This document shows positions 33,824 to 41,914 of a DNA stretch of 64,000 bases, piece by piece (position 1 is the stretch's first letter; each line of letters starts with the position of its first letter). The translations under genes and the position numbers were made by a program. The notes under the pieces were generated by a model. It did not search any database, had not been told where the DNA came from, and saw nothing but the letters and a program-made list of their open reading frames with translations. The DNA is from JANNOG01 sp050329415 (GTDB taxonomy: Bacteria > Actinomycetota > Actinomycetes > Actinomycetales > JBBAYJ01). Where the stretch lies: the NCBI GenBank assembly GCA_050329415.1, contig JBHJOS010000015.1, positions 1-64,000 of the forward strand, given 5' to 3'.

Positions 33824-35194
33824 CTACCGCAGTCGCTGGAGGACCTCGTCCACCATCGCGTCGGTGGTCCCCGGGTGGAGGAACGAGAACCGGCCCACCG
33901 TCTCGCCCTGCCACCGGGTCGGAGTGACGAGGGCGACCTGGTCGGTGAGCAGCTCGTCCTGCAGGCGCTGGTAGTCCTCCGGCCCCCACCCGAGGCGCCG
34001 CCACAGGACGACCGACAGCGACGGCGGGCGGACCAGCTCGACCGTCGGCAGGGCCGCCAGCCGCTGGGCCGTCCGGTTCGCGAGGTCGATGGCCGCCTGG
34101 ACGGCCTCGCGGTAGGCGCCGAGGCCGTGGACCGCCAGCGAGAACCACAGCGGCAGCCCGCGGGCGCGACGGGACAGGTGGTAGGCGAGGTCGCTCGGGT
34201 TGCGGACCGGGGTGTCGTCGGTGTGGAGGACGTCGAGGTAGGACGCATCCTGGGTCATGATCGCCTGGGCGAGCTCCGGGCGCCGCCAGAGCAGCGCCGC
34301 GCAGTCGAGTGGGGCGAACCACCACTTGTGTGGGTCGGTGACGATCGAGTCGGCGTACTCGATGCCGGCGAAGCGGTGGCCGTCGGTCGGGGACAGGACC
34401 GCTGCCCCGCCGTAGGCGGCGTCGACGTGCAGCCACAGCTCCCGCTCGGCGGCGACGGCCGCGACCCCGGCCAGGTCGTCAACGATCCCGGCGTTCGTCG
34501 TGCCCGCGGTGGCGACGACGGCCACGACGGGACCCCCGGACGCGCTGCCCCCCGCCGGGTCGGCATCGTCGGCCACGAGGGCGGCGCGCAGACCCTCGCC
34601 GGTCAGCCGGTGGTCCACGGTCGGGACGAGCAACGGCTCGAGGTCGAGCAGCATGAGCGCCTTCGCGACGGAGGAGTGGGCCTCCTCCCCGACGGCGACT
34701 CGGACCCGGGCCCGCGGGTCGCCGAGCCGTCGGCGCGCGGTCTCCCGGGCGACGGCGAGGCCGTTGAGATTGCCGGCCGAGCCTCCGGAGACGAACGTGC
34801 CCCCGGCGCTCGCCGGCAACCCGAAGAGGTCGGCGATCCAGCGCAGCACCTGGTTCTCCGCCGCCACCGCCCCGGCCGCCTCCAGCCAGGACACGCCCGA
34901 CATGGACGAGGCGGACAGGACGGCGTCGAAGACCAGCGACGCCCGGGTCGGTGCCGCGGGAATGAAGGCGAGGTACCGGGGCGAGTCGGCCGAGATGACC
35001 GTCGGGGCGATCCGATGCACGAACAGCTCGATCACGTCCTCGACGGGGCGGCCCCGCTCGGTGAGCAGCCCGTCGAGGGTCGCCGCCAGTTGCTCGGGTG
35101 GGGCGGGGCCGTCGAGCTCGGCCTCGGGCATCAGCAACCGTTCGCGCAGATAGGCGAGCACGGTGTCGACCAGGTGCGGATCCGGGGTGTGCAT
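33824..35194 (-). CDS. Group II PLP-dependent decarboxylase
   Basis: A 456-residue aminotransferase-fold decarboxylase of the aromatic-amino-acid/diaminobutyrate/glutamate type. PLP-binding residues include FVSGGSAGNLNGL, VATAGTTNAGIVDDL, HVDAAYGGAAVL, and the Schiff-base Lys in VTDPHKWWFAPL. ATG 35194 is used; an in-frame GTG at 35233 would add 13 residues. Substrate is not readable from sequence. It follows larC on the same strand after 77 bp; there is no evident metabolic link. Confidence 0.9.
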   Translation of the reverse strand: MHTPDPHLVDTVLAYLRERLLMPEAELDGPAPPEQLAATLDGLLTERGRPVEDVIELFVHRIAPTVISADSPRYLAFIPAAPTRASLVFDAVLSASSMSGVSWLEAAGAVAAENQVLRWIADLFGLPASAGGTFVSGGSAGNLNGLAVARETARRRLGDPRARVRVAVGEEAHSSVAKALMLLDLEPLLVPTVDHRLTGEGLRAALVADDADPAGGSASGGPVVAVVATAGTTNAGIVDDLAGVAAVAAERELWLHVDAAYGGAAVLSPTDGHRFAGIEYADSIVTDPHKWWFAPLDCAALLWRRPELAQAIMTQDASYLDVLHTDDTPVRNPSDLAYHLSRRARGLPLWFSLAVHGLGAYREAVQAAIDLANRTAQRLAALPTVELVRPPSLSVVLWRRLGWGPEDYQRLQDELLTDQVALVTPTRWQGETVGRFSFLHPGTTDAMVDEVLQRLR

Positions 35195-35271
35195 GGCCGC
35201 CGGACCGGTGGGGGCGTGCGAGGTGACCGTCACGGCTGGCCATGGAACCACGCGCGGCCGTGCCCCGGGCG

Positions 35272-36486
35272 TCAGGAGCGCGCCGCGGCGGAGGCGAGGG
35301 CGAGGACCTCCTTGGCCGGGAGGCCGGTCTCCGCGGCCGCCGCGGCGACGTCCTCCCACTCGGGCTGGGCGTTGACGATCCGGCCCGCCAGCCAGGCCCG
35401 CTTCACGCGGACCCGGTGACCGTGCACGGTCACCTCGGTCTCGTCGCGGGGCAGGGCGTGCTTGGCGACGGCGTGGACCCGCAGGCCGATGGCGGAGGTC
35501 TCGGTGAGGACGACGCCACGGACGGCGTCGGCCACGGCCGGGCTGCTGAGAACCGACAGGACGTGTCCCGGCCGCCCCTTCTTCATCACGACGGGCGCGA
35601 GCCAGGCGTCGTCGGCCCCGACCTCGAGCAGCCGGGCGAGCACCCGCGGCCACACCCTGGGGTCGAGGTCGTCGACATTGGTGCTGGTGACGAAGCAGAC
35701 CTCGGTCGCGCCGTCGCCGACCTCGGGGACCGGCGACCCGACCACGACCCGCAACGCCCCGTAGCGCCCGGGGGTGGGCCGCGAGCCGGAACCGGCCCCG
35801 ACGGCGGCGGCCCGCAGCGGCGGCAGCCCGCCCCAGGTGTCGGTGAGGGTCGCGAGCAGGGCCATGCCGGTCGGTGTGCACGATTCACCTGCGCTGCGAC
35901 CCGACGTGATCGGTACAGCTCGGGCCGCCGCCATCGCCAGCACCGCCGGCACCGGTGCCGGGATCTCCCCGTGCCGGGTCAGGACGATCGCGGCAGCGTC
36001 GGCAGCGTCGGCAGCGTCGGCACCGGGGCCGCCGACGGCCACCGTCGTCGTGGTCACCCTGGTCAGGCCCAGCGACTCGACGGCCGCCGCCGTCCCGACG
36101 ATGTCGGCGATCGAGTCGTGGGCGCCGACCTCGTGGAGGTGCACCTCGTCGACGGGTGCACCGTGCAATGTGCACTCTGCATCGACCAGCAGGGTGAAGG
36201 CCGCCAGCGCGCGGTCGCGCACCGGCGTGGCGAGCGGCGCCCGCTCCAAGAGGTCGCGAATCTCCTGCCAGGTGCGATGGGCCCCGGCGTCCGCCGCGTC
36301 GGCGGTCACCTCGGCGCGGGCCACCCGGAAGCCGTCGCGGACCTCGTGGCGGAACGCGACGTCGGCCGGGACCACCGCCCGCACGGCCGCCCGGACCGCC
36401 CGCTCGTCGGCCCCGGCGTCCCACAGCGCGGCCAGCAGCATGTCGCCGGCCGCGCCCGAGCCGGCATCGATCCAGGCCAGCGTCAC
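35272..36486 (-). CDS. larC: LarC-type nickel-insertion protein of the pincer cofactor pathway
   Basis: A 404-residue protein of the LarC family, which inserts nickel into the pyridinium-thiocarboxylate cofactor used by lactate racemase LarA and relatives. It has the N-terminal WIDAGSGAAGDMLLAALWDAG and HLHEVGAHDSIADIVGTA, plus SCTPTGMALL. It is a single intact frame, unlike species where the gene is split by a programmed frameshift. A GADAADAADAA stretch is encoded by a 9-bp triplication. GTG overlaps the larB stop. LarE and a LarA-type enzyme are not in the window. Confidence 0.92.
   Translation of the reverse strand: MTLAWIDAGSGAAGDMLLAALWDAGADERAVRAAVRAVVPADVAFRHEVRDGFRVARAEVTADAADAGAHRTWQEIRDLLERAPLATPVRDRALAAFTLLVDAECTLHGAPVDEVHLHEVGAHDSIADIVGTAAAVESLGLTRVTTTTVAVGGPGADAADAADAAAIVLTRHGEIPAPVPAVLAMAAARAVPITSGRSAGESCTPTGMALLATLTDTWGGLPPLRAAAVGAGSGSRPTPGRYGALRVVVGSPVPEVGDGATEVCFVTSTNVDDLDPRVWPRVLARLLEVGADDAWLAPVVMKKGRPGHVLSVLSSPAVADAVRGVVLTETSAIGLRVHAVAKHALPRDETEVTVHGHRVRVKRAWLAGRIVNAQPEWEDVAAAAAETGLPAKEVLALASAAARS
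35992..36018. repeat. 9-bp microrepeat (GGCAGCGTC x3) inside larC
   Basis: Three perfect units of GGCAGCGTC in tandem, encoding an extra ADAADAADA stretch. The unit keeps the reading frame, so copy-number change would only lengthen an Ala/Asp loop. Confidence 0.85.
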
Positions 36487-37214
36487 GCCCGGACCCCGAC
36501 GGCCCGCGCCACCCGGGCCGCGTGGACCCCGGCGCCGTAGCCGTTGTCGACATTGACGACCACCACGCCGGGGGCGCAGGAGTTCAGCATGGCGAGGACG
36601 GCGGCCAGCCCGTTCGCGCCGGTTCCGTACCCGACGCTCGTGGGGACCGCGACCAGCGGCACACCGACCAGACCCGCGACGACGCTCGGCAGTGCGCCCT
36701 CCATGCCGGCGACCACCACGAGGGCGTCGGCCGCGGCGAGCCGGTCCCGGACGGCCAGGATCCGGTGCAGCCCCGCCACCCCGACATCGGGTATGTGCGA
36801 CGCATGTGCGCCGTGCACGCCGACGGTCACCACGGCCTCCGCCGCCACGGGTCCGTCGGAGGTGCCCGCGGACACGACCACCACGTCCCCGCGGGCCTCG
36901 GGCAGCGGACCGAGGACGACGGTGGCGGCGACGTCGTCGACGTCAGCCTCCGGCAGGCGCTCGCGGACGAGGTCGCGGCCCTCGGCACCGACCCGGGTGG
37001 CGAGCACCGCCCGCCCAGGATGGCGTTCGTGAAGGGCGGCCAGGCCGGCGACCACCTGCTCCGGGGTCTTGCCGCGCCCAAGGATCACCTCGGGGTCCCC
37101 GGTGCGGGCGAGGCGGTCGCCGTCGAGGCGGGCGAAGCCCAGGTCGACCACCGCCGAGCCGATCGCGCCCGTCCCCGCCCGGGCAATGCCAGGAGCCCCG
37201 CCGTTCGACGTCAC
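36483..37214 (-). CDS. larB: LarB-type pyridinium-dicarboxylate synthase
   Basis: A 243-residue protein of the AIR-carboxylase/LarB family. LarB carboxylates nicotinic acid adenine dinucleotide in the first step of the nickel-pincer cofactor pathway. Features are FARLDGDRLARTGDPEVILGRGKT, the nucleotide-loop region VVSAGTSDGPVAAEA, and the C-terminal VPTSVGYGTGANGLAAVLAML. GTG at 37214. It is coupled to larC by GTGA. Confidence 0.92.
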   Translation of the reverse strand: MTSNGGAPGIARAGTGAIGSAVVDLGFARLDGDRLARTGDPEVILGRGKTPEQVVAGLAALHERHPGRAVLATRVGAEGRDLVRERLPEADVDDVAATVVLGPLPEARGDVVVVSAGTSDGPVAAEAVVTVGVHGAHASHIPDVGVAGLHRILAVRDRLAAADALVVVAGMEGALPSVVAGLVGVPLVAVPTSVGYGTGANGLAAVLAMLNSCAPGVVVVNVDNGYGAGVHAARVARAVGVRA

Positions 37215-37263
37215 GCCCGGCAGTGTGTCACCGGCGGCACCCCGCCCCGGCCGGTGATCCCCC

Positions 37264-37269
37264 TACTCT
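37264..37269 (+). promoter_or_regulatory. Candidate -10 box (TACTCT), leaderless start of pheA
   Basis: TACTCT followed by seven bases and the GTG at 37277, with no ribosome binding site. It shares the 62-bp gap with the divergent larB gene. Confidence 0.45.
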
Positions 37270-37276
37270 CCCTGGC

Positions 37277-38269
37277 GTGACCAGAGCGAGCGGATCGACC
37301 GTCCTCGGGGACCGGTGCGGCTACTTCGGGCCTGCTGGGACGTTCACCGAGACCGCGCTCGAGCTCGCCGTCGCCCGCGCCACCGCCGGGGACCCGGCTG
37401 CCGCCGCCGGCATCGCCCGGGTCCCGATGGCCACGGTGATCGCCGCCCTGCACGCCGTCCGGGCACATGAACTCACCTCGGCGGTGGTGCCGATCGAGAA
37501 CTCGATGGAGGGCGGCGTCACGGCCACCCTGGACGCACTCGCGGCGGGCGAGGACAGCCTCGTCATCGTGGGCGAGGAGATCGTCCCGGTCCGGTTCGTG
37601 CTGGCGGCCCGGCACGGCACCGACCTCGCAGCCGTGAAGCGGGTGGCGACGCACGCGCACGCCGCTGCCCAGTGCCGGGGGTGGCTGGCCGCCAAGCTGC
37701 CGGACGCCGTCGTCGTCCCCGCCCTGTCCACGGCGTCGGCGGCGGCCGGGTTGGGTCCGGACGGCGAGCGCGACCCGGGCTACGACGCCGCGGTCTGCGC
37801 CCCCGCAGCCGTGCGCCGGTACGGCCTGGAGGTGCTCGCCGACGGCATCGGCGACCGACCCGGCCACACCCGGTTCGTCGTGGTCGCCCCGCCCGGGGTC
37901 CTGCCGCACCGGACCGGGGCCGACCGCACGACCGTCGTCGCGTACCTGCGGCACAACCGGTCCGGAGCGCTGCTGGAGCTGCTGGAGCAGTTCGCCACCC
38001 GAGGGGTCGACCTCACCCGGATCGAGTCCCGGCCGACTGGCGAGGGCCTCGGCGAGTACTGCTTCTCCCTCGACCTGGCCGGCCACGTCACCGAGCCGCG
38101 GGTCGCCGAGGCGCTCAAGGGCCTGCGTCGGCTGAGCCCGCTCACCCGATACCTGGGGTCGTATCCCCGTGCCGACGGCCGGGCCGCACCGGTCCTGGAG
38201 TGGACCGACGAGTCGTCGTTCGCCACCGCCGACCGGTGGCTGGAGCGACTGCTGTCCGGCGGCCGATGA
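37277..38269 (+). CDS. pheA: Prephenate dehydratase
   Basis: A 330-residue enzyme that converts prephenate to phenylpyruvate in phenylalanine synthesis. The catalytic part starts with CGYFGPAGTFTETAL and has AVVPIENSMEGGVTATLD and the Thr-Arg-Phe motif GHTRFVVVA. The C-terminal ACT domain (from about residue 215) has the ESRPTGEGLGEYCF site for feedback by phenylalanine. Leaderless GTG start. A 23-bp tandem repeat begins immediately after the stop. Confidence 0.97.
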   Translation: MTRASGSTVLGDRCGYFGPAGTFTETALELAVARATAGDPAAAAGIARVPMATVIAALHAVRAHELTSAVVPIENSMEGGVTATLDALAAGEDSLVIVGEEIVPVRFVLAARHGTDLAAVKRVATHAHAAAQCRGWLAAKLPDAVVVPALSTASAAAGLGPDGERDPGYDAAVCAPAAVRRYGLEVLADGIGDRPGHTRFVVVAPPGVLPHRTGADRTTVVAYLRHNRSGALLELLEQFATRGVDLTRIESRPTGEGLGEYCFSLDLAGHVTEPRVAEALKGLRRLSPLTRYLGSYPRADGRAAPVLEWTDESSFATADRWLERLLSGGR

Positions 38270-38270
38270 T

Positions 38271-38339
38271 CCGCGATTCGGAGCGTAGGAGACCCGCGAT
38301 TCAGAGCGTAGGAAGCCCGCGAATCGGAGCGTACGGCTG
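38271..38339. repeat. Three tandem 23-bp repeats downstream of pheA
   Basis: Units start at 38271, 38294 and 38317, each beginning CCGCGATTCGGAGCGTA with one or two substitutions per copy. The array starts right after the pheA stop and forms the left border of the DoxX/DGPF/ECF42 block. It encodes nothing in frame with pheA. It is too short and unspaced to be a CRISPR. Confidence 0.8.
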
Positions 38340-38418
38340 GGCGGAACGCATCCGGGCGGCGGGTGTCGCGGCGGACCGCGCGACTGATATGTAGGTCCGT
38401 CTGTCAAGTGGCAGGGGT

Positions 38419-38453
38419 GGACGCCGCCGCGGCTGAGTGCCGTGGCGGCGTCC
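38419..38453. terminator. Stem-loop terminator between pheA and the DoxX gene
   Basis: A 15-bp stem (38419-38433 with 38439-38453, one G-T pair) with a TGAGT loop, followed on the plus strand by TTCCTGT. It lies between convergent genes, so it can end both. Confidence 0.75.
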
Positions 38454-38498
38454 TTCCTGTCCCGGGGTACCTACGGGGAGGTCTTCCGTACCACCGAG

Positions 38499-38909
38499 TC
38501 AGCCTGCACGTCCGGGGGGACGGCCGAACGCGCGGAGTTCGTGGCGGCGCATGACCAGCACGGCGGTCGCCACCGCGGCGAAGGCCAGGGGGGATGCCGG
38601 AGACGTGTCCAGGACGAGCACGTTCGTGGCGGCGGCGCACAGCAGCAGGGCCAGCAACCCGAGCGCCGCTGGGGCGCGCAGGCGGGGCAGGAGCAGGCCG
38701 ATCCCGCCGGTGACCTCCAGGGCGCCGACGGCGATGCGGAACCACTGGCCCGCGCCGATGTCGGCGAAGAGCCCGGTCATCGCCGGGTCGCCGACGAGCT
38801 TGGCTGTCCCGCCGCCGACGAGAGCCGCAGCGAGGACAATCTGCGGGGTCCAGGCGCTGATCTCTCGGGCGCGGCTGGTGGGGACGGGTGTTCCGGTGCG
38901 CTGGGACAT
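38499..38909 (-). CDS. DoxX-family membrane protein
   Basis: A 136-residue protein with four predicted membrane helices: IVLAAALVGGGTAKLVG (with the family Ala-Gly-Lys-like turn), FRIAVGALEVTGGIGLLLP, LGLLALLLCAAATNVLVL and PLAFAAVATAVLVM. DoxX proteins are small membrane proteins of oxidative or redox metabolism; function here is unknown. ATG 38909 has AGGAG upstream. It is divergent from the DGPF gene, with 174 bp between. Confidence 0.85.
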   Translation of the reverse strand: MSQRTGTPVPTSRAREISAWTPQIVLAAALVGGGTAKLVGDPAMTGLFADIGAGQWFRIAVGALEVTGGIGLLLPRLRAPAALGLLALLLCAAATNVLVLDTSPASPLAFAAVATAVLVMRRHELRAFGRPPGRAG

Positions 38910-39083
38910 GGCGGTCTCCTGACGGGACGCGGGCAGTGGGCGTCTGGGACGTCGGAGCCGACTGTCGGTTCCGGACACATGCCCGCCGCGGCGACGTCCG
39001 GCTCCGATGTCCGGGCCGGGGCGTCGGCTCCGACATCCTCTGTGCGCGGCACCAGCCCGGGAGCCGGCAGAGAGGAGACCGTG

Positions 39084-39500
39084 ATGAAGTACATGATCCT
39101 GACCTACGCGTCTCAGCAGGACTACGACGGCATGGCCGGCAAGGAGACCGACCTGCCGCCCTGGTCGCCGGAGGATTTCGCGGCCATGGGCGCCTTCATG
39201 GAGTCCTTCAACGCCGAGCTGGCGGAGTCCGGTGAGTTGGTGGAGACCCGGGGGTTGGCCGCGCCGGTGCACACGCGGCGGCTGCGGCTGGCCGACGGCG
39301 TGCCGGTCGTGACCGACGGCCCCTACGCGGAGACCCAGGAGGTGCTGGCCGGCTACTGGGTCGTGGAGTGCAGCGGCTTCGACCGGGCCGCCGAGATCGC
39401 CGCCCGGCTGGCTTCCTGCCCCGCGCCCGAGCACGTGACAGCGGCCGCAGTGGCCGACGTCCGGCCGATCGTCGAGTCCGACGAGGACATGGCGTTCTGA
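39084..39500 (+). CDS. YCII/DGPF-domain protein
   Basis: A 138-residue YCII-related protein. The DGPF-type motif appears as VTDGPYAETQEVLAGYWVVE (about residues 73-92). Proteins of this type are linked to ECF42 sigma factors and are thought to be their regulated or regulating partners. ATG 39084 has GAGGAG upstream. The stop sits inside the first copy of the 17-bp repeat that separates it from the sigma factor gene. Confidence 0.88.
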   Translation: MKYMILTYASQQDYDGMAGKETDLPPWSPEDFAAMGAFMESFNAELAESGELVETRGLAAPVHTRRLRLADGVPVVTDGPYAETQEVLAGYWVVECSGFDRAAEIAARLASCPAPEHVTAAAVADVRPIVESDEDMAF

Positions 39501-39554
39501 TCCACATGGCGTTCTGATCCACATGGCGGTCTGATCCACATGGCGGTCTGATCA
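39487..39554. repeat. Four tandem 17-bp repeats between the DGPF and sigma-factor genes
   Basis: Units of ACATGGCGTTCTGATCC at 39487-39503 and 39504-39520, then variants with GGTCT at 39521-39537 and 39538-39554. The first copy encodes the last residues and stop of the DGPF protein (ATG-GCG-TTC-TGA), so each copy carries a mini-frame. The array ends five bases before the GTG of the sigma-factor gene and replaces a normal ribosome binding site. Confidence 0.9.
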
Positions 39555-39559
39555 GCTCC

Positions 39560-40822
39560 GTGTCCGGTGCCCCGACCGAGGACCTGCTGCGACAGCTGGC
39601 GCCGCAGGTCCTCGGCGCGGTCGTGCGCCGATACGGCCACTTCGACACCGCCGAGGACGCCGTCCAGGAGGCACTGCTCGCCGCCACCCGGCAGTGGCCG
39701 GCGGGCGGAGTGCCGGACAATCCGCGCGGCTGGTTGATCACGGTGGCCGCGCGGCGGCTGACCGACCTGCTGCGCAGCGAGCAGGCCCGAGCTCGCCGGG
39801 AGGGTGCCCTGGCCGCGTGGGCGCTGCCGGAGGACTGGCGGTCCCCGGCCGCCGACACGGACCGCCGGGACGCCGACGACAGCCTGGTCCTGCTGTTCCT
39901 GTGCTGCCACCCGGCGCTGCCGGTGGCCGGCCAGATCGCCCTCACCTTGCGGGCGGTCGGCGGCCTGGGCACGCCGGAGGCCGCTCGCGCCTTCCTGGTG
40001 TCCGAGGCCGCCATGTCCCGGCGGATCAGCCGGGCGAAGCAACTCGTCAAGGCCAGCGCCATCCCGTTCCGGCTGCCGGCCGACGCTGAGCGCGCCGAGC
40101 GGCTGGCCGCGGTCCTGCACGTCCTCTACCTGATCTTCAATGAGGGGTACGCGGCCACCTCAGGGCCCGGCCTGCTGCGCCCGGACCTGTCGTCCGAGGC
40201 GATCCGGCTGACCCGCCTCATGCACCGCCTCTCGCAGGGGGACGCCGAGGTCACCGGGCTGCTCGCACTGATGCTGCTCACCGACGCCCGCCGTCCGGCC
40301 CGCGTCGGTGCCGACGGCGAGCTGGTGCCGATGGCCGAGCAGGACCGCTCCCGGTGGAACCGCGACGCCATCACCGAGGGGATCGCACTGGTTACCGATG
40401 CCCTGCCGCGCGGGCCGACCGGCCCGTACCAGCTGCAGGCCGCTATCGCCGCGCTCCACGACGAGGCACCCAGCGAGGCCGCCACCGACTGGCCTCAGAT
40501 CGTCGCGCTCTACGAACTCCTGCTGCGCCTCTCGGACAACCCGGTGGTGGCCCTCAACCACGCGGTCGCCGTGGCCATGGCCGAAGGGCCCGGCCGCGGC
40601 CTGGCCCTGCTCGACCGGCTCCGCGCCGACGAGCGGCTGTCCGGCGACCACCGACTGCCCGCCGTGGAAGCGCACCTGCTCGAACGCGTCGGCGACGTCG
40701 TGGCCGCCCGCGCCGCCTACGAGGCCGCGGCGCAGTCGGCCACCACCCTTCCTCAGCAGCGCCATCTGCGCCGACGGGCCGAGCGGCTGACCAGACCCAG
40801 CCCTCCACTCCTCGACTCGTGA
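39560..40822 (+). CDS. ECF42-type RNA polymerase sigma factor with long C-terminal extension
   Basis: A 420-residue protein. The sigma-2 region is at residues ~10-75 (YGHFDTAEDAVQEALLAATRQW, NPRGWLITVAARRLTDLLR) and the sigma-4 region at ~115-165 (CCHPALPVAGQIALTLRAVGG, then SEAAMSRRISRAK). The remaining ~240 residues form a helical TPR/DUF6596-like extension (LYLIFNEGYAA, NPVVALNHAVAVAM) typical of ECF42. There is no anti-sigma gene; ECF42 is known to work with DGPF proteins and this gene follows one. GTG start at 39560, poor ribosome binding site. Confidence 0.9.
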   Translation: MSGAPTEDLLRQLAPQVLGAVVRRYGHFDTAEDAVQEALLAATRQWPAGGVPDNPRGWLITVAARRLTDLLRSEQARARREGALAAWALPEDWRSPAADTDRRDADDSLVLLFLCCHPALPVAGQIALTLRAVGGLGTPEAARAFLVSEAAMSRRISRAKQLVKASAIPFRLPADAERAERLAAVLHVLYLIFNEGYAATSGPGLLRPDLSSEAIRLTRLMHRLSQGDAEVTGLLALMLLTDARRPARVGADGELVPMAEQDRSRWNRDAITEGIALVTDALPRGPTGPYQLQAAIAALHDEAPSEAATDWPQIVALYELLLRLSDNPVVALNHAVAVAMAEGPGRGLALLDRLRADERLSGDHRLPAVEAHLLERVGDVVAARAAYEAAAQSATTLPQQRHLRRRAERLTRPSPPLLDS

Positions 40823-40824
40823 GC

Positions 40825-40984
40825 CGGTGCACCGTGTGGTTGCTGTCCTCTTGCTGCCACGGACCTGCGGCCTTCCGGCGTCGCGACGGCGTCGCGGTCG
40901 TACCCGCCGCCCCGCTCGGGCCATGACCTCCGGGGTCTGGTACTCGCTGATGACCCCTCCGTAGTCCACCAGGACGCATCTCAC
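40825..40984 (-). pseudogene. Remnant 5' end of a HAD-like hydrolase gene
   Basis: On the minus strand a GTG at 40984 opens VRCVLVDYGGVISEYQTPEVMAR, a normal HAD motif I start. After about 25 codons the frame degenerates to Arg-rich residues; shifting by one base in the GC run near 40910 restores GYDRDAVATPEGR, plausible continuation. The rest of a HAD gene is missing because the sigma-factor gene occupies the space. This looks like a gene truncated by insertion or deletion. Read by eye. Confidence 0.5.
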
Positions 40985-41023
40985 CTCGGACGCACCCACG
41001 AGGCCGATCGTGCCAGGGGTCCC

Positions 41024-41029
41024 TACCCT
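41024..41029 (+). promoter_or_regulatory. Candidate -10 box (TACCCT), leaderless start of the LOG-family gene
   Basis: TACCCT is followed by seven bases and the GTG at 41037, without a ribosome binding site. Confidence 0.45.
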
Positions 41030-41036
41030 GACGGTC

Positions 41037-41825
41037 GTGACGGAGACCATCGACCGAGGGGCGGCGTCGAACGGCGTCGAGCGCGCCCCGACCCCCTGGT
41101 ACCGCCGCGGTTCCGTCGGCTTCCGCCGCCGCATGGTGCCCGCCGAGACCACCGACACCCACCTGCTCGCCGACAAGGGCCGGGCCGACTGGGTGCACAC
41201 CGACCCGTGGCGAGTGCTGCGCATCCAGTCCGAGTTCGTCGAGGGCTTCGGGGCACTGGCGGAGCTCGGGCCCGCGGTCAGCGTCTTCGGCTCGGCCCGG
41301 ACGCCGCGGGATCACCCCAACTACGCGCTCGGCGAGCGGATCGGGCGCTCACTGGTGGAGGCCGGCTTCGCCGTCATCACGGGCGGCGGGCCGGGGGTCA
41401 TGGAGGCGGCGAACAAGGGAGCGTGCGAGGCCGGGGGGCACAGCGTGGGCCTCGGCATCGAGCTGCCCCACGAGCAGGGGATGAACGACTGGGTCGATCT
41501 GGCTGTCAACTTCCGGTACTTCTTCGCCCGCAAGACGATGTTCCTCAAGTACGCCCAGGGGTTCATCGTGCTTCCGGGCGGCTTCGGGACGTTCGACGAG
41601 GTGTTCGAGGCGCTCACCCTGGCCCAGACCGGCAAGGTCCAGGTGTTCCCCATCGTGCTCGTCGGCACGGCGTTCTGGGGCGGCCTGCTCGACTGGGTAC
41701 GGGGGACCCAGCTCGGCGAGGGCATGATCTCCGAGCGGGACCTGGACCTCCTCCACCTCACCGACGACCCTGACGAGGCGGTCGCCCGGATGACCGCCGC
41801 CCGACTGGCCGCCCCCCACCTGTAG
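41037..41825 (+). CDS. LOG-family (TIGR00730) Rossmann-fold protein
   Basis: A 262-residue protein of the LOG/lysine decarboxylase-like family. The nucleotide-binding signatures are ITGGGPGVMEAANKGA and VLPGGFGTFDEVFE. Family members act as cytokinin riboside 5'-monophosphate phosphoribohydrolases, or more generally nucleotide-base hydrolases; the physiological role in actinobacteria is not certain. GTG 41037 preferred because of the promoter spacing. Confidence 0.9.
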   Translation: MTETIDRGAASNGVERAPTPWYRRGSVGFRRRMVPAETTDTHLLADKGRADWVHTDPWRVLRIQSEFVEGFGALAELGPAVSVFGSARTPRDHPNYALGERIGRSLVEAGFAVITGGGPGVMEAANKGACEAGGHSVGLGIELPHEQGMNDWVDLAVNFRYFFARKTMFLKYAQGFIVLPGGFGTFDEVFEALTLAQTGKVQVFPIVLVGTAFWGGLLDWVRGTQLGEGMISERDLDLLHLTDDPDEAVARMTAARLAAPHL

Positions 41826-41914
41826 GGCCGCCTCCCCTGCGATCGTGCGGCGGCGGACCAGGTGCGCGGCGCCGACCCACCCGTCGCCGGGGAAGCCGAC
41901 CAGCCCGGGTGGGA

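Noticed and set aside
36692..37276. N-terminal extension of prephenate dehydratase
   Set aside because: It is antisense to larB and Arg/Pro-rich; the enzyme's conserved start is just after GTG 37277.
38271..38339. CRISPR array
   Set aside because: Units are contiguous with no spacers and only three copies; no cas gene is present.
38960..38990. ECF42-type promoter upstream of the DGPF gene
   Set aside because: A TGTCGG word is present but I could not find a matching -10 element at a fitting distance.
39487..39554. CRISPR or attachment site
   Set aside because: Contiguous 17-bp tandem units with no spacers and no recombinase gene.
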